From: HIMB114 sp052048155 | GTDB taxonomy: Bacteria > Pseudomonadota > Alphaproteobacteria > Pelagibacterales > Pelagibacteraceae | Assembly (NCBI RefSeq): GCF_052048155.1 | Contig: NZ_JBNAIK010000004.1 | Coordinates: 1-64,000 of the forward strand | Reading direction: 5' to 3' | DNA length: 64,000 nucleotides | In this document: positions 7,900 to 16,846 of the stretch, in pieces | Layout: each line of letters starts with the position of its first letter | How positions within the stretch are numbered: the stretch's first letter is position 1 | Program-made: the position numbers and the translations under genes | Notes under the pieces: model-generated | What the model was told of the DNA's origin: nothing | The model's input: only the letters and a program-made list of their open reading frames with translations | The model's database searches: none

Positions 7900-9095
7900 C
7901 TTAATTTAGAACAGAAATCAGATATTCTTTCGACTGCCTTTTCAAGGTTTGTCATTGATGTAGCATATGAAATTCTAAAAAAACCTTCTAAGCCAAAAGC
8001 TGACCCTTGAACAACTGCAACCCCAGTTGACTCTAGTAGTTTACTTACAAAATCAGTATCGTTTTTGATTTCTCCAAGCTCAGAGTGAGTTTTACCTATA
8101 CAACCTTTGCAGCTTGGAAATACATAAAATGCACCTTGTGGATTTAAACATTCAATTCCATTAATTTTATTCAATTTAGAAACAACAAAATCTCTTCTCT
8201 CTTTAAATGCATCAGATCTATCTTTAATAAAAGATTGATCTCCATTTAAGGCTTCAACTGCTGCAGCCTGGCTAATTGATGAAGGGTTAGTTGTAGATTG
8301 AGATTGTATCTTTGCCATAGCTTTAATTAAATCTTTTGGACCACCAGCATATCCAATTCTCCAACCCGTCATTGCATATGATTTGCTAACACCGTTGATG
8401 GTTAACGTTCTATCAGTGACATTTTTATTTTGAGCAATAGTATAAAATTTAAAATTATCATAAACTACATGCTCATAAATATCGTCGCTCATTACCATAA
8501 CTTCTGGATAATCTTTTAAAATATCTGCTATTGCATCAATTTCATCTTTTGAATAGCACGATCCAGTTGGGTTTGATGGAGAGTTTAAAATAATCCATTT
8601 CGTTTTACTGTTTAAGTTTTTCTTCAGTTTTTGAGATGTGATTTTGAATTCATCTTTCTCATCACAAATAACAATCTTAGGGGTACCACCTGCTAATAAT
8701 ACAATATCTGGATAAGATACCCAGTAAGGCGCTGGAATTAATACTTCGTCTCCTGGGTTTATAGTAGATAAAATAGCATTAAAAATTACTTGTTTACCAC
8801 CTGCGCCGACATTAATTTGATCTTTTGAAAACTCTAGACCATTTTCTTTTTTAAATTTGTTTATTATAGCTTCTTTAAGCTTAGGAGTTCCATCAACAGC
8901 AGTATATTTTGTATCACCGCTATTAATTGCTCTGATTGCGGCTTCTTTCACATTATCAGGAGTGTCAAAATCAGGTTCTCCTGCTCCTAAAGAAATCACA
9001 TCAACACCTTTTTCCTTTAACTCTCTAGCTTTTTGAGTAACAGCTATTGTTGGAGAAGGTTTTATTCTTGATAAAGAACTTGATAAGATGCTCAT
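7896..9095 (-). CDS. aatA: Aspartate aminotransferase (class I, PLP)
   Basis: PLP-dependent aminotransferase of the alphaproteobacterial AatA type (fold type I, class I), exchanging amino groups between aspartate and 2-oxoglutarate; some relatives also use prephenate or other substrates. Visible motifs are the N-terminal SLGAGEPDFDTP, AGGKQ near 100, SPSNPTG near 170, the lysine motif SKSYAMTGWRIGY near 237 and the C-terminal RISYA. I place the start at the ATG at 9095 (MSILSSSLSRI); an upstream ATG at 9119 would add 8 residues that overlap uvrB on the other strand. Length 399, usual for the family. Confidence 0.9.
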   Translation of the reverse strand: MSILSSSLSRIKPSPTIAVTQKARELKEKGVDVISLGAGEPDFDTPDNVKEAAIRAINSGDTKYTAVDGTPKLKEAIINKFKKENGLEFSKDQINVGAGGKQVIFNAILSTINPGDEVLIPAPYWVSYPDIVLLAGGTPKIVICDEKDEFKITSQKLKKNLNSKTKWIILNSPSNPTGSCYSKDEIDAIADILKDYPEVMVMSDDIYEHVVYDNFKFYTIAQNKNVTDRTLTINGVSKSYAMTGWRIGYAGGPKDLIKAMAKIQSQSTTNPSSISQAAAVEALNGDQSFIKDRSDAFKERRDFVVSKLNKINGIECLNPQGAFYVFPSCKGCIGKTHSELGEIKNDTDFVSKLLESTGVAVVQGSAFGLEGFFRISYATSMTNLEKAVERISDFCSKLS

Positions 9096-9100
9096 AAAAT

Positions 9101-11248
9101 ATGTCAGTATTAAATACAATTAATAAATCAGAAAGCAAGGATACAAATAAATTATCCTTAAACAAGCTTGAGGGTGGGAAAGATTTTAAAATAACAAGTA
9201 ACTTCAAACCATCGGGTGATCAACCTATGGCTATAAAAGAGCTTTGTTCTGGTCTCAATGATCAACAAAAAAATCAAGTGCTTTTAGGGGTCACTGGATC
9301 AGGCAAAACTTTCACTATGGCTAAAATTATAGAAACATTAAATAGACCAGCGATCATTTTGGCTCCCAATAAAACTTTAGCAGCTCAACTTTATGGTGAA
9401 ATGAAGAGTTTTTTTGCAAATAACTCTGTTGAGTATTTCGTATCTTATTATGACTACTATACCCCAGAAGCTTATGTTCCAAGATCAGATACTTATATTG
9501 AAAAAGAGTCATCTATAAATGAGCAAATAGATAGAATGAGGCACTCAGCTACAAGATCTCTTTTAGAAAAAGATGATGTAATCATCGTATCAAGTGTTTC
9601 TTGCATCTATGGTCTTGGATCAGCAGAGTCATACAGCAAAATGACATTTACATTTATCAAAAATGAAAATTATGAAAGAGAAAATGTAATCAAAGGTTTA
9701 ATAGAACTTCAGTATAAAAGAAATGACCAAAACTTTCAAAGAGGAACATTTAGAGTCAGGGGAGAAAACATAGAAATTTTTCCATCTCACCTTGAGGATA
9801 GAGCCTGGAAACTTAGCTTAGATGAAGGTAAATTAGTCTCTATTAAAGAATTTGATCCACTTACTGGAGATAAAACTGAAAATTTAAATATAATTAAAGT
9901 ATACGCTAATAGCCACTACATCACCCCTCGCCCTACAGTAAATCAAGCAATAAAACAAATTAGAGAAGAATTAAGACTAACCATTGATAAATTTAGAGGA
10001 GAAAATAAACTTTTAGAAGCACAAAGAATTGAGGAAAGAACAAGATTTGATCTTGAGATGATAGAGGCAACAGGATCTTGTTCAGGAATTGAAAACTATT
10101 CAAGATTTTTATCAGGAAGAAATAAAGGAGAGCCACCACCAACATTATTTGAATATCTACCTGATAATGCACTGGTATTTGTTGACGAAAGTCATGTTAC
10201 TGTACCTCAATTGAATGGAATGTATAAAGGTGACTACACAAGAAAAAAAACTTTATCTGATTATGGTTTTAGATTGCCATCATGCATGGATAATCGACCA
10301 TTAAAGTTTGAAGAGTGGGATTTGATGAGGCCACAAACAGTATTTGTATCTGCTACCCCTGGTCCTTGGGAAATGGAACAAACAAAAGGTGTTTTCGCAG
10401 AACAGATAATTAGACCAACTGGTTTAACTGATCCCGAAGTTGAAATACGACCCGCAAAAAATCAGGTGGATGATCTTTTAAATGAATGTCAGGGAATAAT
10501 AAAAAAAGAGCAAAGAGTTTTGGTCACTACACTTACAAAAAAAATGGCTGAAGATTTAACAGAGTACTTTGACGAAAATGGTATTAAAGTTAGATATATG
10601 CATTCGGACATAGATACACTAGAAAGAATAGAAATAATCAGAGATTTAAGGCTTGGTCACTTTGATGTTTTAGTTGGCATAAATCTTTTAAGAGAAGGGC
10701 TTGATATCCCTGAATGTTCATTAGTTGCCATCTTAGATGCAGATAAAGAGGGTTTTCTTAGATCAGAAACTTCATTAGTTCAAACAATCGGAAGAGCGGC
10801 TAGGAATGTTGAAGGAAAAGTCATCTTATATGCGGATAAGAAAACAAAAAGTATAACTAAAGCAATTGAAGAGACTGACAGAAGGAGAACAAAACAACAA
10901 GAATATAATAAAAAAAATAATATAAGCGCATCATCAATTAAAAAAGAAATTGGGGATATACTAGAGAGTGTTTATGAAAAAGATTATTTAAATACAGATA
11001 AATTCACTAAACCTGGACATAATTTAAAAAAACATATGAAGGCATTGAAAAAAGATATGCAAAGTGCTGCTGATAATTTAGAGTTTGAAAAGGCAGCTGA
11101 AATAAGGGATGAAATTAGAAAATTAGAGCAGTCTGATATGGGTCTAACTGTAAATTCATTTACCAAGAACTATAAATCTAAAAATGCTGGTAGATCCACA
11201 CAAGGAAGAGCTGGTACAAGAGCTGGTAAAAGGTACAAAAAAAAATGA
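9101..11248 (+). CDS. uvrB: Excinuclease ABC subunit B
   Basis: DNA-damage verification helicase of nucleotide excision repair, acting with UvrA and UvrC. The 715 residues contain Walker A GVTGSGKTF near 65, the YVSYYDYYTPEAYVP beta-hairpin near 108, the DE-box FVDESHVT near 362, the QTIGRAARN motif VI, and the C-terminal UVR coiled-coil motif (about 640-675) that binds UvrC. An N-terminal extension of about 25 residues precedes the usual F.PSGDQP start. No better internal start is evident, but the first codons are less certain. Only 5 bases separate it from the divergent aatA start. uvrC lies about 1.1 kb downstream. Confidence 0.96.
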   Translation: MSVLNTINKSESKDTNKLSLNKLEGGKDFKITSNFKPSGDQPMAIKELCSGLNDQQKNQVLLGVTGSGKTFTMAKIIETLNRPAIILAPNKTLAAQLYGEMKSFFANNSVEYFVSYYDYYTPEAYVPRSDTYIEKESSINEQIDRMRHSATRSLLEKDDVIIVSSVSCIYGLGSAESYSKMTFTFIKNENYERENVIKGLIELQYKRNDQNFQRGTFRVRGENIEIFPSHLEDRAWKLSLDEGKLVSIKEFDPLTGDKTENLNIIKVYANSHYITPRPTVNQAIKQIREELRLTIDKFRGENKLLEAQRIEERTRFDLEMIEATGSCSGIENYSRFLSGRNKGEPPPTLFEYLPDNALVFVDESHVTVPQLNGMYKGDYTRKKTLSDYGFRLPSCMDNRPLKFEEWDLMRPQTVFVSATPGPWEMEQTKGVFAEQIIRPTGLTDPEVEIRPAKNQVDDLLNECQGIIKKEQRVLVTTLTKKMAEDLTEYFDENGIKVRYMHSDIDTLERIEIIRDLRLGHFDVLVGINLLREGLDIPECSLVAILDADKEGFLRSETSLVQTIGRAARNVEGKVILYADKKTKSITKAIEETDRRRTKQQEYNKKNNISASSIKKEIGDILESVYEKDYLNTDKFTKPGHNLKKHMKALKKDMQSAADNLEFEKAAEIRDEIRKLEQSDMGLTVNSFTKNYKSKNAGRSTQGRAGTRAGKRYKKK

Positions 11249-11994
11249 ATATACTGATTACAGGTGCCGGGAAAAGAATTGGTAAAGAAATCGCGGTTGG
11301 ATTTGCAAAAAAAGGTGCAAATATAATACTTCATTATAATAAATCAAAAATAGATGCTGAAAATACAAAAAAATATATTTCAAAATATAGTAAAGCAATT
11401 CTAATAAAAGCGAATTTAGAAAAATATCAATCTGTAAAAAAACTTTTTCATGATGCTAAAAAAAAAGTTGGTAAAATTCATCATTTAATTAATTGTGCTT
11501 CAGTTTTTGAAAATGACGATATCCTAAAATTTAATGAGAAAAGTTGGAACAAACATCTAGATACAAATGCTAAAGCACCGGCAATTTTAATTTCTAATTT
11601 TGCTAATCAAAAGCTTAATAAAAGTGATAATGCGACAATAACAAATATACTTGATCAAAGAGTTTTTAAACTTACTCCTTATTTTTTTTCTTATACTGTA
11701 AGTAAATTAATATTATTTAATATGACAAAAACAGCAGCGATGCGATTGGCGCCAAAAATCAGAGTAAATGCTATTGCACCAGGTCCAGTAATTAAAAATA
11801 CTAGGCAATCAACAAAACATTTTAAAAAACAGTATTTAAATACCTTGTTGAAAAAACAAGTAGATAAAAAAGAAATTTTTAATGCTTGTAATTTTTTTAT
11901 TCAGAATCAATCTATAACTGGTCAATCAATAGCGATCGATAGCGGTCAAAGTTTAAATTGGCAAACTAAAGATTTAATAAATATTAATGAGTGA
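11245..11994 (+). CDS. SDR-family pteridine/dihydrofolate reductase-like protein (FolM/PTR1 type)
   Basis: A 249-residue short-chain dehydrogenase. The cofactor loop is TGAGKRIG, the TG-x3-R-x-G form typical of pteridine reductases and not the usual TG-x3-G-x-G. The catalytic residues appear to be Asp137, Tyr150 and Lys154, with the spacing Asp+13 Tyr+4 Lys seen in trypanosomatid PTR1 and FolM, where Asp replaces the usual SDR serine. Its stop overlaps the start of folB by 8 bases, so a role in folate or tetrahydromonapterin reduction is well supported by context. The exact substrate is inferred. It overlaps the uvrB stop by 4 bases (ATGA). Confidence 0.78.
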   Translation: MNILITGAGKRIGKEIAVGFAKKGANIILHYNKSKIDAENTKKYISKYSKAILIKANLEKYQSVKKLFHDAKKKVGKIHHLINCASVFENDDILKFNEKSWNKHLDTNAKAPAILISNFANQKLNKSDNATITNILDQRVFKLTPYFFSYTVSKLILFNMTKTAAMRLAPKIRVNAIAPGPVIKNTRQSTKHFKKQYLNTLLKKQVDKKEIFNACNFFIQNQSITGQSIAIDSGQSLNWQTKDLININE

Positions 11995-12382
11995 AAAAAA
12001 AGTAATTAAAATAAAAAATAACATCAAAACCTCTGAAGAGGTAATCATTATTAAAAACTTAAAATTAAATGCAAAATTTGGGTATTATCCTCATGAAAAA
12101 ATTACAAAACAAGAATTAGTTTTTAATTTAAAAATTTTTACAAATGAAAATTTATATCAAGATAATTCTTTAAATGAAATTATAGATTATGACCAAATCA
12201 TAAAAATTATAAAAAAAATTTTAAATGAGGATATTAATTTTCTAGAGACTTTGTCTGAGAAAATTATCACTAAGATATTTGACGATCAAAGAGTGAACAA
12301 AGTCAAAATTAGAATTGAGAAAACTCAGGCTGTAAAAGAATGCGAAAGTGTTGGCTACGAGATAACAAAAAAAAGAATTTAG
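11987..12382 (+). CDS. folB: Dihydroneopterin aldolase-family protein
   Basis: Folate pathway enzyme converting dihydroneopterin to hydroxymethyl-dihydropterin; some family members act as epimerases. The 131 residues include a 20-residue N-terminal extension, then the family pattern: NLKLNAKFGYYPHEK (Tyr and Glu near the pterin site), a central DYDQI, FLETLSEKI and KIRIEKTQAV with the conserved Lys. The gene is preceded by a pteridine-reductase-like SDR with which it overlaps, forming a small pterin unit inserted between uvrB and uvrC. Somewhat divergent, but the family call is clear. Confidence 0.85.
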   Translation: MSEKKVIKIKNNIKTSEEVIIIKNLKLNAKFGYYPHEKITKQELVFNLKIFTNENLYQDNSLNEIIDYDQIIKIIKKILNEDINFLETLSEKIITKIFDDQRVNKVKIRIEKTQAVKECESVGYEITKKRI

Positions 12383-12386
12383 AAAT

Positions 12387-14225
12387 ATGAACTCTTTAGA
12401 ACAAGGTAAAGAGATATTTAAAAATAAATCTAAACTATGCTCTAATAGTCCTGGGGTTTATCAAGTATTTGATGAGAAAAATAAAATCATTTATGTTGGT
12501 AAAGCTAAAAACTTACCAAACCGATTATCGAATTATTCCTCCAGTTCTACACAGCCAATTAGAACAGAGAGAATGATAGCATCGACAAATAGAATAGATA
12601 CAATTAGCACTTTAAATGAATCTGAAGCACTCCTTTTAGAAGCAAATTTAATAAAAAAAAATAAACCCAGATATAATGTCTTGCTTAAAGATGATAAATC
12701 TTTCCCATATATTCAGATTAGATCAAGCCATGACTATCCTCAGATAACTAAATTTAGAGGTAAACATAATGATAAGGATATTTATTTTGGTCCTTTTGCA
12801 TCAATCGCGTCAGCTAATTGGACAATTAAAATGCTTCAGAAAGTTTTCCAGATAAGGGTTTGCGATGATAACACTTTCAAAGGAAGGTCACGACCCTGTA
12901 TTTTATATCAAATTAAAAGATGCTCAGGACCATGCACTGGAGAAATTACAAAAAGCGAATATTCTAAAACTGTTGATGAATGTTCAAGCTTTTTAAATGG
13001 AAAATCAAGAGATATACAAAAAAAAATGTCACAAGAAATGGAAAAAGAAAGTGACAGACTTAATTTTGAAAAAGCAGCTATATTAAGAGATAGAATTAAA
13101 TCCTTAACTTACATCCAATCATCTCAAAATATTCAAAAAAATAATTTAAAAGATGCAGATTTAATTGTTAGTTATAGAAAAGAAAATATAACGTGTGTAG
13201 TAATATTTTTTTACCGATCTAAACAAAACTGGGGCAGTCAATATTTTTACCCAAAACATGATCATGAGGATAGTGATGAGCATATCCTAAAATCTTTTTT
13301 AACTCAGTTTTACGAAAACAAAGAACCTCCGTCTGAATTAGTTCTAAATTTAACTCCTGAAAATCATGAGTTAATAAAATCTGCATTTGAAAAAAAATAT
13401 AATAAAAAAATTTCAATTAAAATATCACCAAAAAATTCAATTGTGAAAAATGCTGTTAAAAATGCACAAGAACAACTTCAAATTAAAATACTATCACAGG
13501 AAAAAAATAATGATCTACTTATTTCAATGGGTGAAAAATTTAAATTAGGTTTTACCCCATCTTTAATAGAAGTATACGATAATAGTCATAATCAAGGAGA
13601 TAGTAATATTGGTGCATTAATTGCCTTTGGAAAAGATGGATTTATTAAAAATAGATATAGAAAATTTAATATCAAAAATACTAAAATAAAATCAAACGAT
13701 GATTATGGTATGATGACCGAAGTCATACAGAGACGTTTCTCAAAAGTAGACTCACTCACAGATGAGAATGTACCTGATTTATTGCTCATTGATGGAGGCA
13801 AAGGTCAGTATTCAGTTGTGAGAAATAAATTAAATGATTTAGGATTTCATGGTCTTAAGATTATCGCAATATCTAAGGGAAAAGAACGTAATAAAGGTAA
13901 TGAAAAATTTATTAGTGAAGATGGTGTTATAGAGTTAGACAAAAATGATCCTGTGCTATTTTTAACTCAAAGAATAAGAGATGAAGCTCACCGATTTGCA
14001 ATTACTACTCATCGAAAGAAAAAAACTAAACAAATGTTTAAATCTCCTTTAGATGAAATTGATGGAATTGGATCAAAAAGAAAAAAGGCACTTTTAAGTC
14101 ATTTTGGATCTGCAAAAGCGATAGAAGGTGCTAGTTTAGATGATATCAAATCTATTGATGGAATTAATGACAGTTCAGCAGAAAAAGTTTATAATTTTTT
14201 TCATAAAAAGAAAAATATCCTTTAA
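12387..14225 (+). CDS. uvrC: Excinuclease ABC subunit C
   Basis: Dual-incision nuclease of nucleotide excision repair. The 612 residues carry the N-terminal GIY-YIG nuclease (GVYQVF...IIYVGKAKNL, residues about 23-50), a cysteine cluster (C-x8-C-x3-C near 170-183), a UVR motif near 210-235 that contacts UvrB, an RNase H-like C-terminal nuclease domain (EVYDNSHNQGD near 395, LLIDGGKGQY near 465), and a helix-hairpin-helix DNA-binding end (IDGIGSKRKKALLSHFGS). Complete. The TAA overlaps the pgsA ATG by one base. Confidence 0.96.
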   Translation: MNSLEQGKEIFKNKSKLCSNSPGVYQVFDEKNKIIYVGKAKNLPNRLSNYSSSSTQPIRTERMIASTNRIDTISTLNESEALLLEANLIKKNKPRYNVLLKDDKSFPYIQIRSSHDYPQITKFRGKHNDKDIYFGPFASIASANWTIKMLQKVFQIRVCDDNTFKGRSRPCILYQIKRCSGPCTGEITKSEYSKTVDECSSFLNGKSRDIQKKMSQEMEKESDRLNFEKAAILRDRIKSLTYIQSSQNIQKNNLKDADLIVSYRKENITCVVIFFYRSKQNWGSQYFYPKHDHEDSDEHILKSFLTQFYENKEPPSELVLNLTPENHELIKSAFEKKYNKKISIKISPKNSIVKNAVKNAQEQLQIKILSQEKNNDLLISMGEKFKLGFTPSLIEVYDNSHNQGDSNIGALIAFGKDGFIKNRYRKFNIKNTKIKSNDDYGMMTEVIQRRFSKVDSLTDENVPDLLLIDGGKGQYSVVRNKLNDLGFHGLKIIAISKGKERNKGNEKFISEDGVIELDKNDPVLFLTQRIRDEAHRFAITTHRKKKTKQMFKSPLDEIDGIGSKRKKALLSHFGSAKAIEGASLDDIKSIDGINDSSAEKVYNFFHKKKNIL

Positions 14226-14782
14226 TGTTAAAAATACCAAATATATTAACTATAGGACGAATAATTTTAGTTCCCATATTAGTCTTTGTATTTTTTTTAC
14301 CCGGTACACTTGGTGACTGGCTTTCATGCGGAATTTTTGTTTTGGCAAGCTTTACTGATTTTGTTGATGGCTTTCTTGCAAGACTTCTCAAACAACAATC
14401 TAGACTTGGAGAGATGCTAGATCCAATTGCAGACAAAATTATTGTAGTTACAGCTTTAATTCTATTAGTTAAAAATGATACGATTACAAATACTAACATA
14501 ATCGCAGCAATAATAATTTTATGCAGAGAAATTTTAGTATCAGGTTTACGCGAGTATCTTGCTAAATTTAAATTAAAAATGCCAGTTTCTCAACTTGCAA
14601 AAGTTAAAACTTTTTTTCAAATGTTTTCGATTTCAATTTTGCTGGCGGGAAATTCTGGAGATAAATTATTAGGGGGTTATGGTTTGGAAATAGGTATTAC
14701 TTTGTTATGGCTCTCTGCAATTCTTACTGTTTATACTGGTTATGATTATATAAAAAAAGGCATTGATCATGCCCTTGATTAA
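14225..14782 (+). CDS. pgsA: CDP-diacylglycerol--glycerol-3-phosphate 3-phosphatidyltransferase
   Basis: Membrane enzyme making phosphatidylglycerol phosphate, the precursor of phosphatidylglycerol and cardiolipin. The 185-residue protein has the full CDP-alcohol phosphotransferase motif D-G-x2-A-R-x8-G-x3-D-x3-D (from DGFLAR to DPIAD, about residues 48-70) and several hydrophobic helices. The uvrC-pgsA order is common in proteobacteria. Start and stop overlap in TAATG with uvrC. At the far end its TAA is shared with the stop of ilvE on the opposite strand (TTAA, 14779-14782). Confidence 0.94.
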   Translation: MLKIPNILTIGRIILVPILVFVFFLPGTLGDWLSCGIFVLASFTDFVDGFLARLLKQQSRLGEMLDPIADKIIVVTALILLVKNDTITNTNIIAAIIILCREILVSGLREYLAKFKLKMPVSQLAKVKTFFQMFSISILLAGNSGDKLLGGYGLEIGITLLWLSAILTVYTGYDYIKKGIDHALD

Positions 14783-15669
14783 GCAAGAACTTTTCGATTA
14801 ACTATTTCTAAGTACTTATCAAAAAAACTTCCTATAGAGTTCGTAACTTTAAAACTATAATCCCCAATTTGAGAAACAGGTGTTACTTCAGCTGCTGTTC
14901 CAGTTAAAAAGCAAGCTTCAAAATTTTTCAATTCTTCTAGCTTAATTTTTCTCTCTATAATTTTAAAACCTTTTTCTTTTGCAATATCAATTATAGTTCT
15001 TCTCGTAATCCCATCTAAAAAACAGTCAGGTATTGGGGTGTGAATTTCTTTAGTTTCTTCATTCAAGAAAAAAATATTTGCACCTGTTGCTTCAGCTACA
15101 AAGTCCTCATGATCAAGCATCAGTGAGTCATTAAATCCATCTTTTTCTGCTTCATGTTTTGAAAGTGTACAAATCATATACAATCCTGCAGCTTTTGTAT
15201 CCCAAGGTATTGTATTTGGAGCTGGTCTTCTCCATTTAGAAACATTTAATTTAATACCATGCTCTTTAATTTTTGGATCAAAATAAGATCCCCATTCCCA
15301 AGTAGCAATTGCAAAATGGATTTTATTTTTTTGTGCGGATATTGCCATCATTTCACTACCTCTCCATGCAACAGGTCTTACATAACCATTTTGAACATTT
15401 TGAATTTTAATAATCTCATTACAAGCTTCATCAATTTGATCTACAGTGTAGGGTATTTCAAAACCCATTCTTTTAGCTGAATAAATTAAACGATTGGTAT
15501 GTTCTCTTAATTTAAATATTTCACCATTATAAACTCTCTCCCCTTCAAATACACAGCTGCCATAATGTAATCCATGGGTAAGGACATGAAGCTTGGCGTC
15601 TTTCCAATCTATAACTTGGCCGTTAAACCAAATTTTTCCATTTCTTTTATCGTACGGGACAGGTTCCAT
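14779..15669 (-). CDS. ilvE: Branched-chain amino acid aminotransferase
   Basis: Class IV PLP aminotransferase for the last step of leucine, isoleucine and valine synthesis. The 296 residues show the N-terminal IWFNGQVIDW, HGLHYG near 32, VRPVAWRG near 97, the PLP-lysine segment WDTKAAGLYM near 155, EATGANIFF near 195 and the GTAAEVTPV motif near 258. The length is that of bacterial IlvE (about 290-310). It is divergent from the MarR-family gene, which is the arrangement seen next to petPR in several alphaproteobacteria. The start ATG is at 15669. Confidence 0.93.
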   Translation of the reverse strand: MEPVPYDKRNGKIWFNGQVIDWKDAKLHVLTHGLHYGSCVFEGERVYNGEIFKLREHTNRLIYSAKRMGFEIPYTVDQIDEACNEIIKIQNVQNGYVRPVAWRGSEMMAISAQKNKIHFAIATWEWGSYFDPKIKEHGIKLNVSKWRRPAPNTIPWDTKAAGLYMICTLSKHEAEKDGFNDSLMLDHEDFVAEATGANIFFLNEETKEIHTPIPDCFLDGITRRTIIDIAKEKGFKIIERKIKLEELKNFEACFLTGTAAEVTPVSQIGDYSFKVTNSIGSFFDKYLEIVNRKVLA

Positions 15670-15685
15670 ATTGAGGTAGATAGAA

Positions 15686-15712
15686 ATTATATTTGAATGT
15701 AATATATGTCAA
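15686..15712 (-). promoter_or_regulatory. Candidate promoter of ilvE
   Basis: Minus-strand TTGACA (15712-15707) and TATAAT (15691-15686), both perfect consensus hexamers, separated by a short 15-base spacer. The predicted transcription start would lie about 10 bases before the ATG at 15669, giving an almost leaderless mRNA. The short spacer lowers confidence. Confidence 0.45.
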
Positions 15713-15731
15713 TAATACTGACTAATATCTT

Positions 15732-16169
15732 ATGCTAAAAGATTTTCTTTACCTCAAAGAACAAAACCTTAAAGATGTTGTTGAGCTATTATTAAAGGCC
15801 TATACAGCCTCATTTTCTGACAGCGAACAAACATTAAAAAGAAATGCTTTAGGTAAAGCTCACCACAGATTAATTATTCTGATTAATAATAACCCGGGCA
15901 TCAAGGTTACTGAAATTTTGAATAATTTAAAAGTTACTAAACAGAGTTTAAACAGAGTATTGCAAGATCTAATCAAAAAAAATTTAATTTTACAAAAGAA
16001 AGCTGAAAAAGATGGAAGAGAAAAAGAAGTATATTTATCGGAAAAAGGCTTAGAACTTACTAATAGCTTATTTAATTCTCAAAAAAATAGAATACTAAAT
16101 GCATTCAAAAAATCGTCACCAGATGAAGTTAATTACTTTAAAAATGTGTTAAAAAGAATCATAGGATGA
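15732..16169 (+). CDS. petP: MarR-family regulator, PetP-like
   Basis: A 145-residue winged-helix MarR-type transcription factor. The core reads KAHHRLIILINNNPGIKVTEILNNL, a recognition helix around VTKQSLNRVLQDLIKK (about 70-85) and a wing with KDGREKEVYLSEKG. Placement directly before an OmpR-type response regulator and divergent from ilvE matches the petP-petR arrangement described in Rhodobacter, where PetR is linked to bc1 genes. The petP name rests on this context plus family; target genes are unknown. Its stop overlaps the response-regulator ATG by 4 bases. Confidence 0.8.
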   Translation: MLKDFLYLKEQNLKDVVELLLKAYTASFSDSEQTLKRNALGKAHHRLIILINNNPGIKVTEILNNLKVTKQSLNRVLQDLIKKNLILQKKAEKDGREKEVYLSEKGLELTNSLFNSQKNRILNAFKKSSPDEVNYFKNVLKRIIG

Positions 16170-16846
16170 GTGAAGAAAAAAAACATATATTAATAATTGA
16201 TGATGAAGAAGGTATTCGTGAACCATTAAAAGAATATCTAGAAAGTGAGAATTTTTTTGTGTCTACTGCAAAAGATGCTGAAGATGCAAAAAATAAAATT
16301 CAACTTTTGGAATTTGATCTATTAATTGTAGATATTATGATGCCTGGTCAATCTGGTTTAGAGTTAACCAAAGAAATTAGAAAAGATAAAGACACACCTA
16401 TAATTTTTTTAACTGCAATGGGTGAGTCTGCTAGCAGAATTCATGGGCTAGAAACTGGAGCAGATGATTATGTTCCAAAACCTTTTGAGCCAAAAGAATT
16501 AGTCTTGAGAATTAAAAATATTCTAAAAAGAGTTAAAAATTTAAGAGAAGGCATGCATCTCATAAAATTTGGTGAAAGAAAAGTTGACTTAAAAAAAATG
16601 ACTATAACTTTTAAAAAAAATGTTGAAAAAATTAATCAATCCGAAAAGCTGCTACTTGAAAAGATGATAATGTCTTTGGGTAAAGTATTTCAAAGAGAGG
16701 ATATATCCAAAATTATTAATTTAAACAAAGAACGTGCTGTTGATGTAGTAATAACCAGATTAAGACAAAAAATAGAACCCGATCCAAAAAATCCAATATA
16801 CCTTCAAACTGTTAGAGGTAATGGGTATGTTCTTTGGGCCGACTAA
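16166..16846 (+). CDS. petR: OmpR-family response regulator, PetR-like
   Basis: Two-component response regulator of 226 residues. The receiver domain (about 5-120) has the acidic pair in IIDDEEG, the phospho-acceptor Asp in LLIVDIMMPG (about residue 56), the Thr in FLTAMGE and the Lys in PKPFEPKEL. The C-terminal winged-helix DNA-binding domain (about 130-226) ends in the typical TVRGNGYVL. It overlaps the MarR gene and abuts the kinase gene exactly, so the three form one unit. It may control envelope or respiratory genes as OmpR or PetR do in relatives. Confidence 0.88.
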   Translation: MSEEKKHILIIDDEEGIREPLKEYLESENFFVSTAKDAEDAKNKIQLLEFDLLIVDIMMPGQSGLELTKEIRKDKDTPIIFLTAMGESASRIHGLETGADDYVPKPFEPKELVLRIKNILKRVKNLREGMHLIKFGERKVDLKKMTITFKKNVEKINQSEKLLLEKMIMSLGKVFQREDISKIINLNKERAVDVVITRLRQKIEPDPKNPIYLQTVRGNGYVLWAD

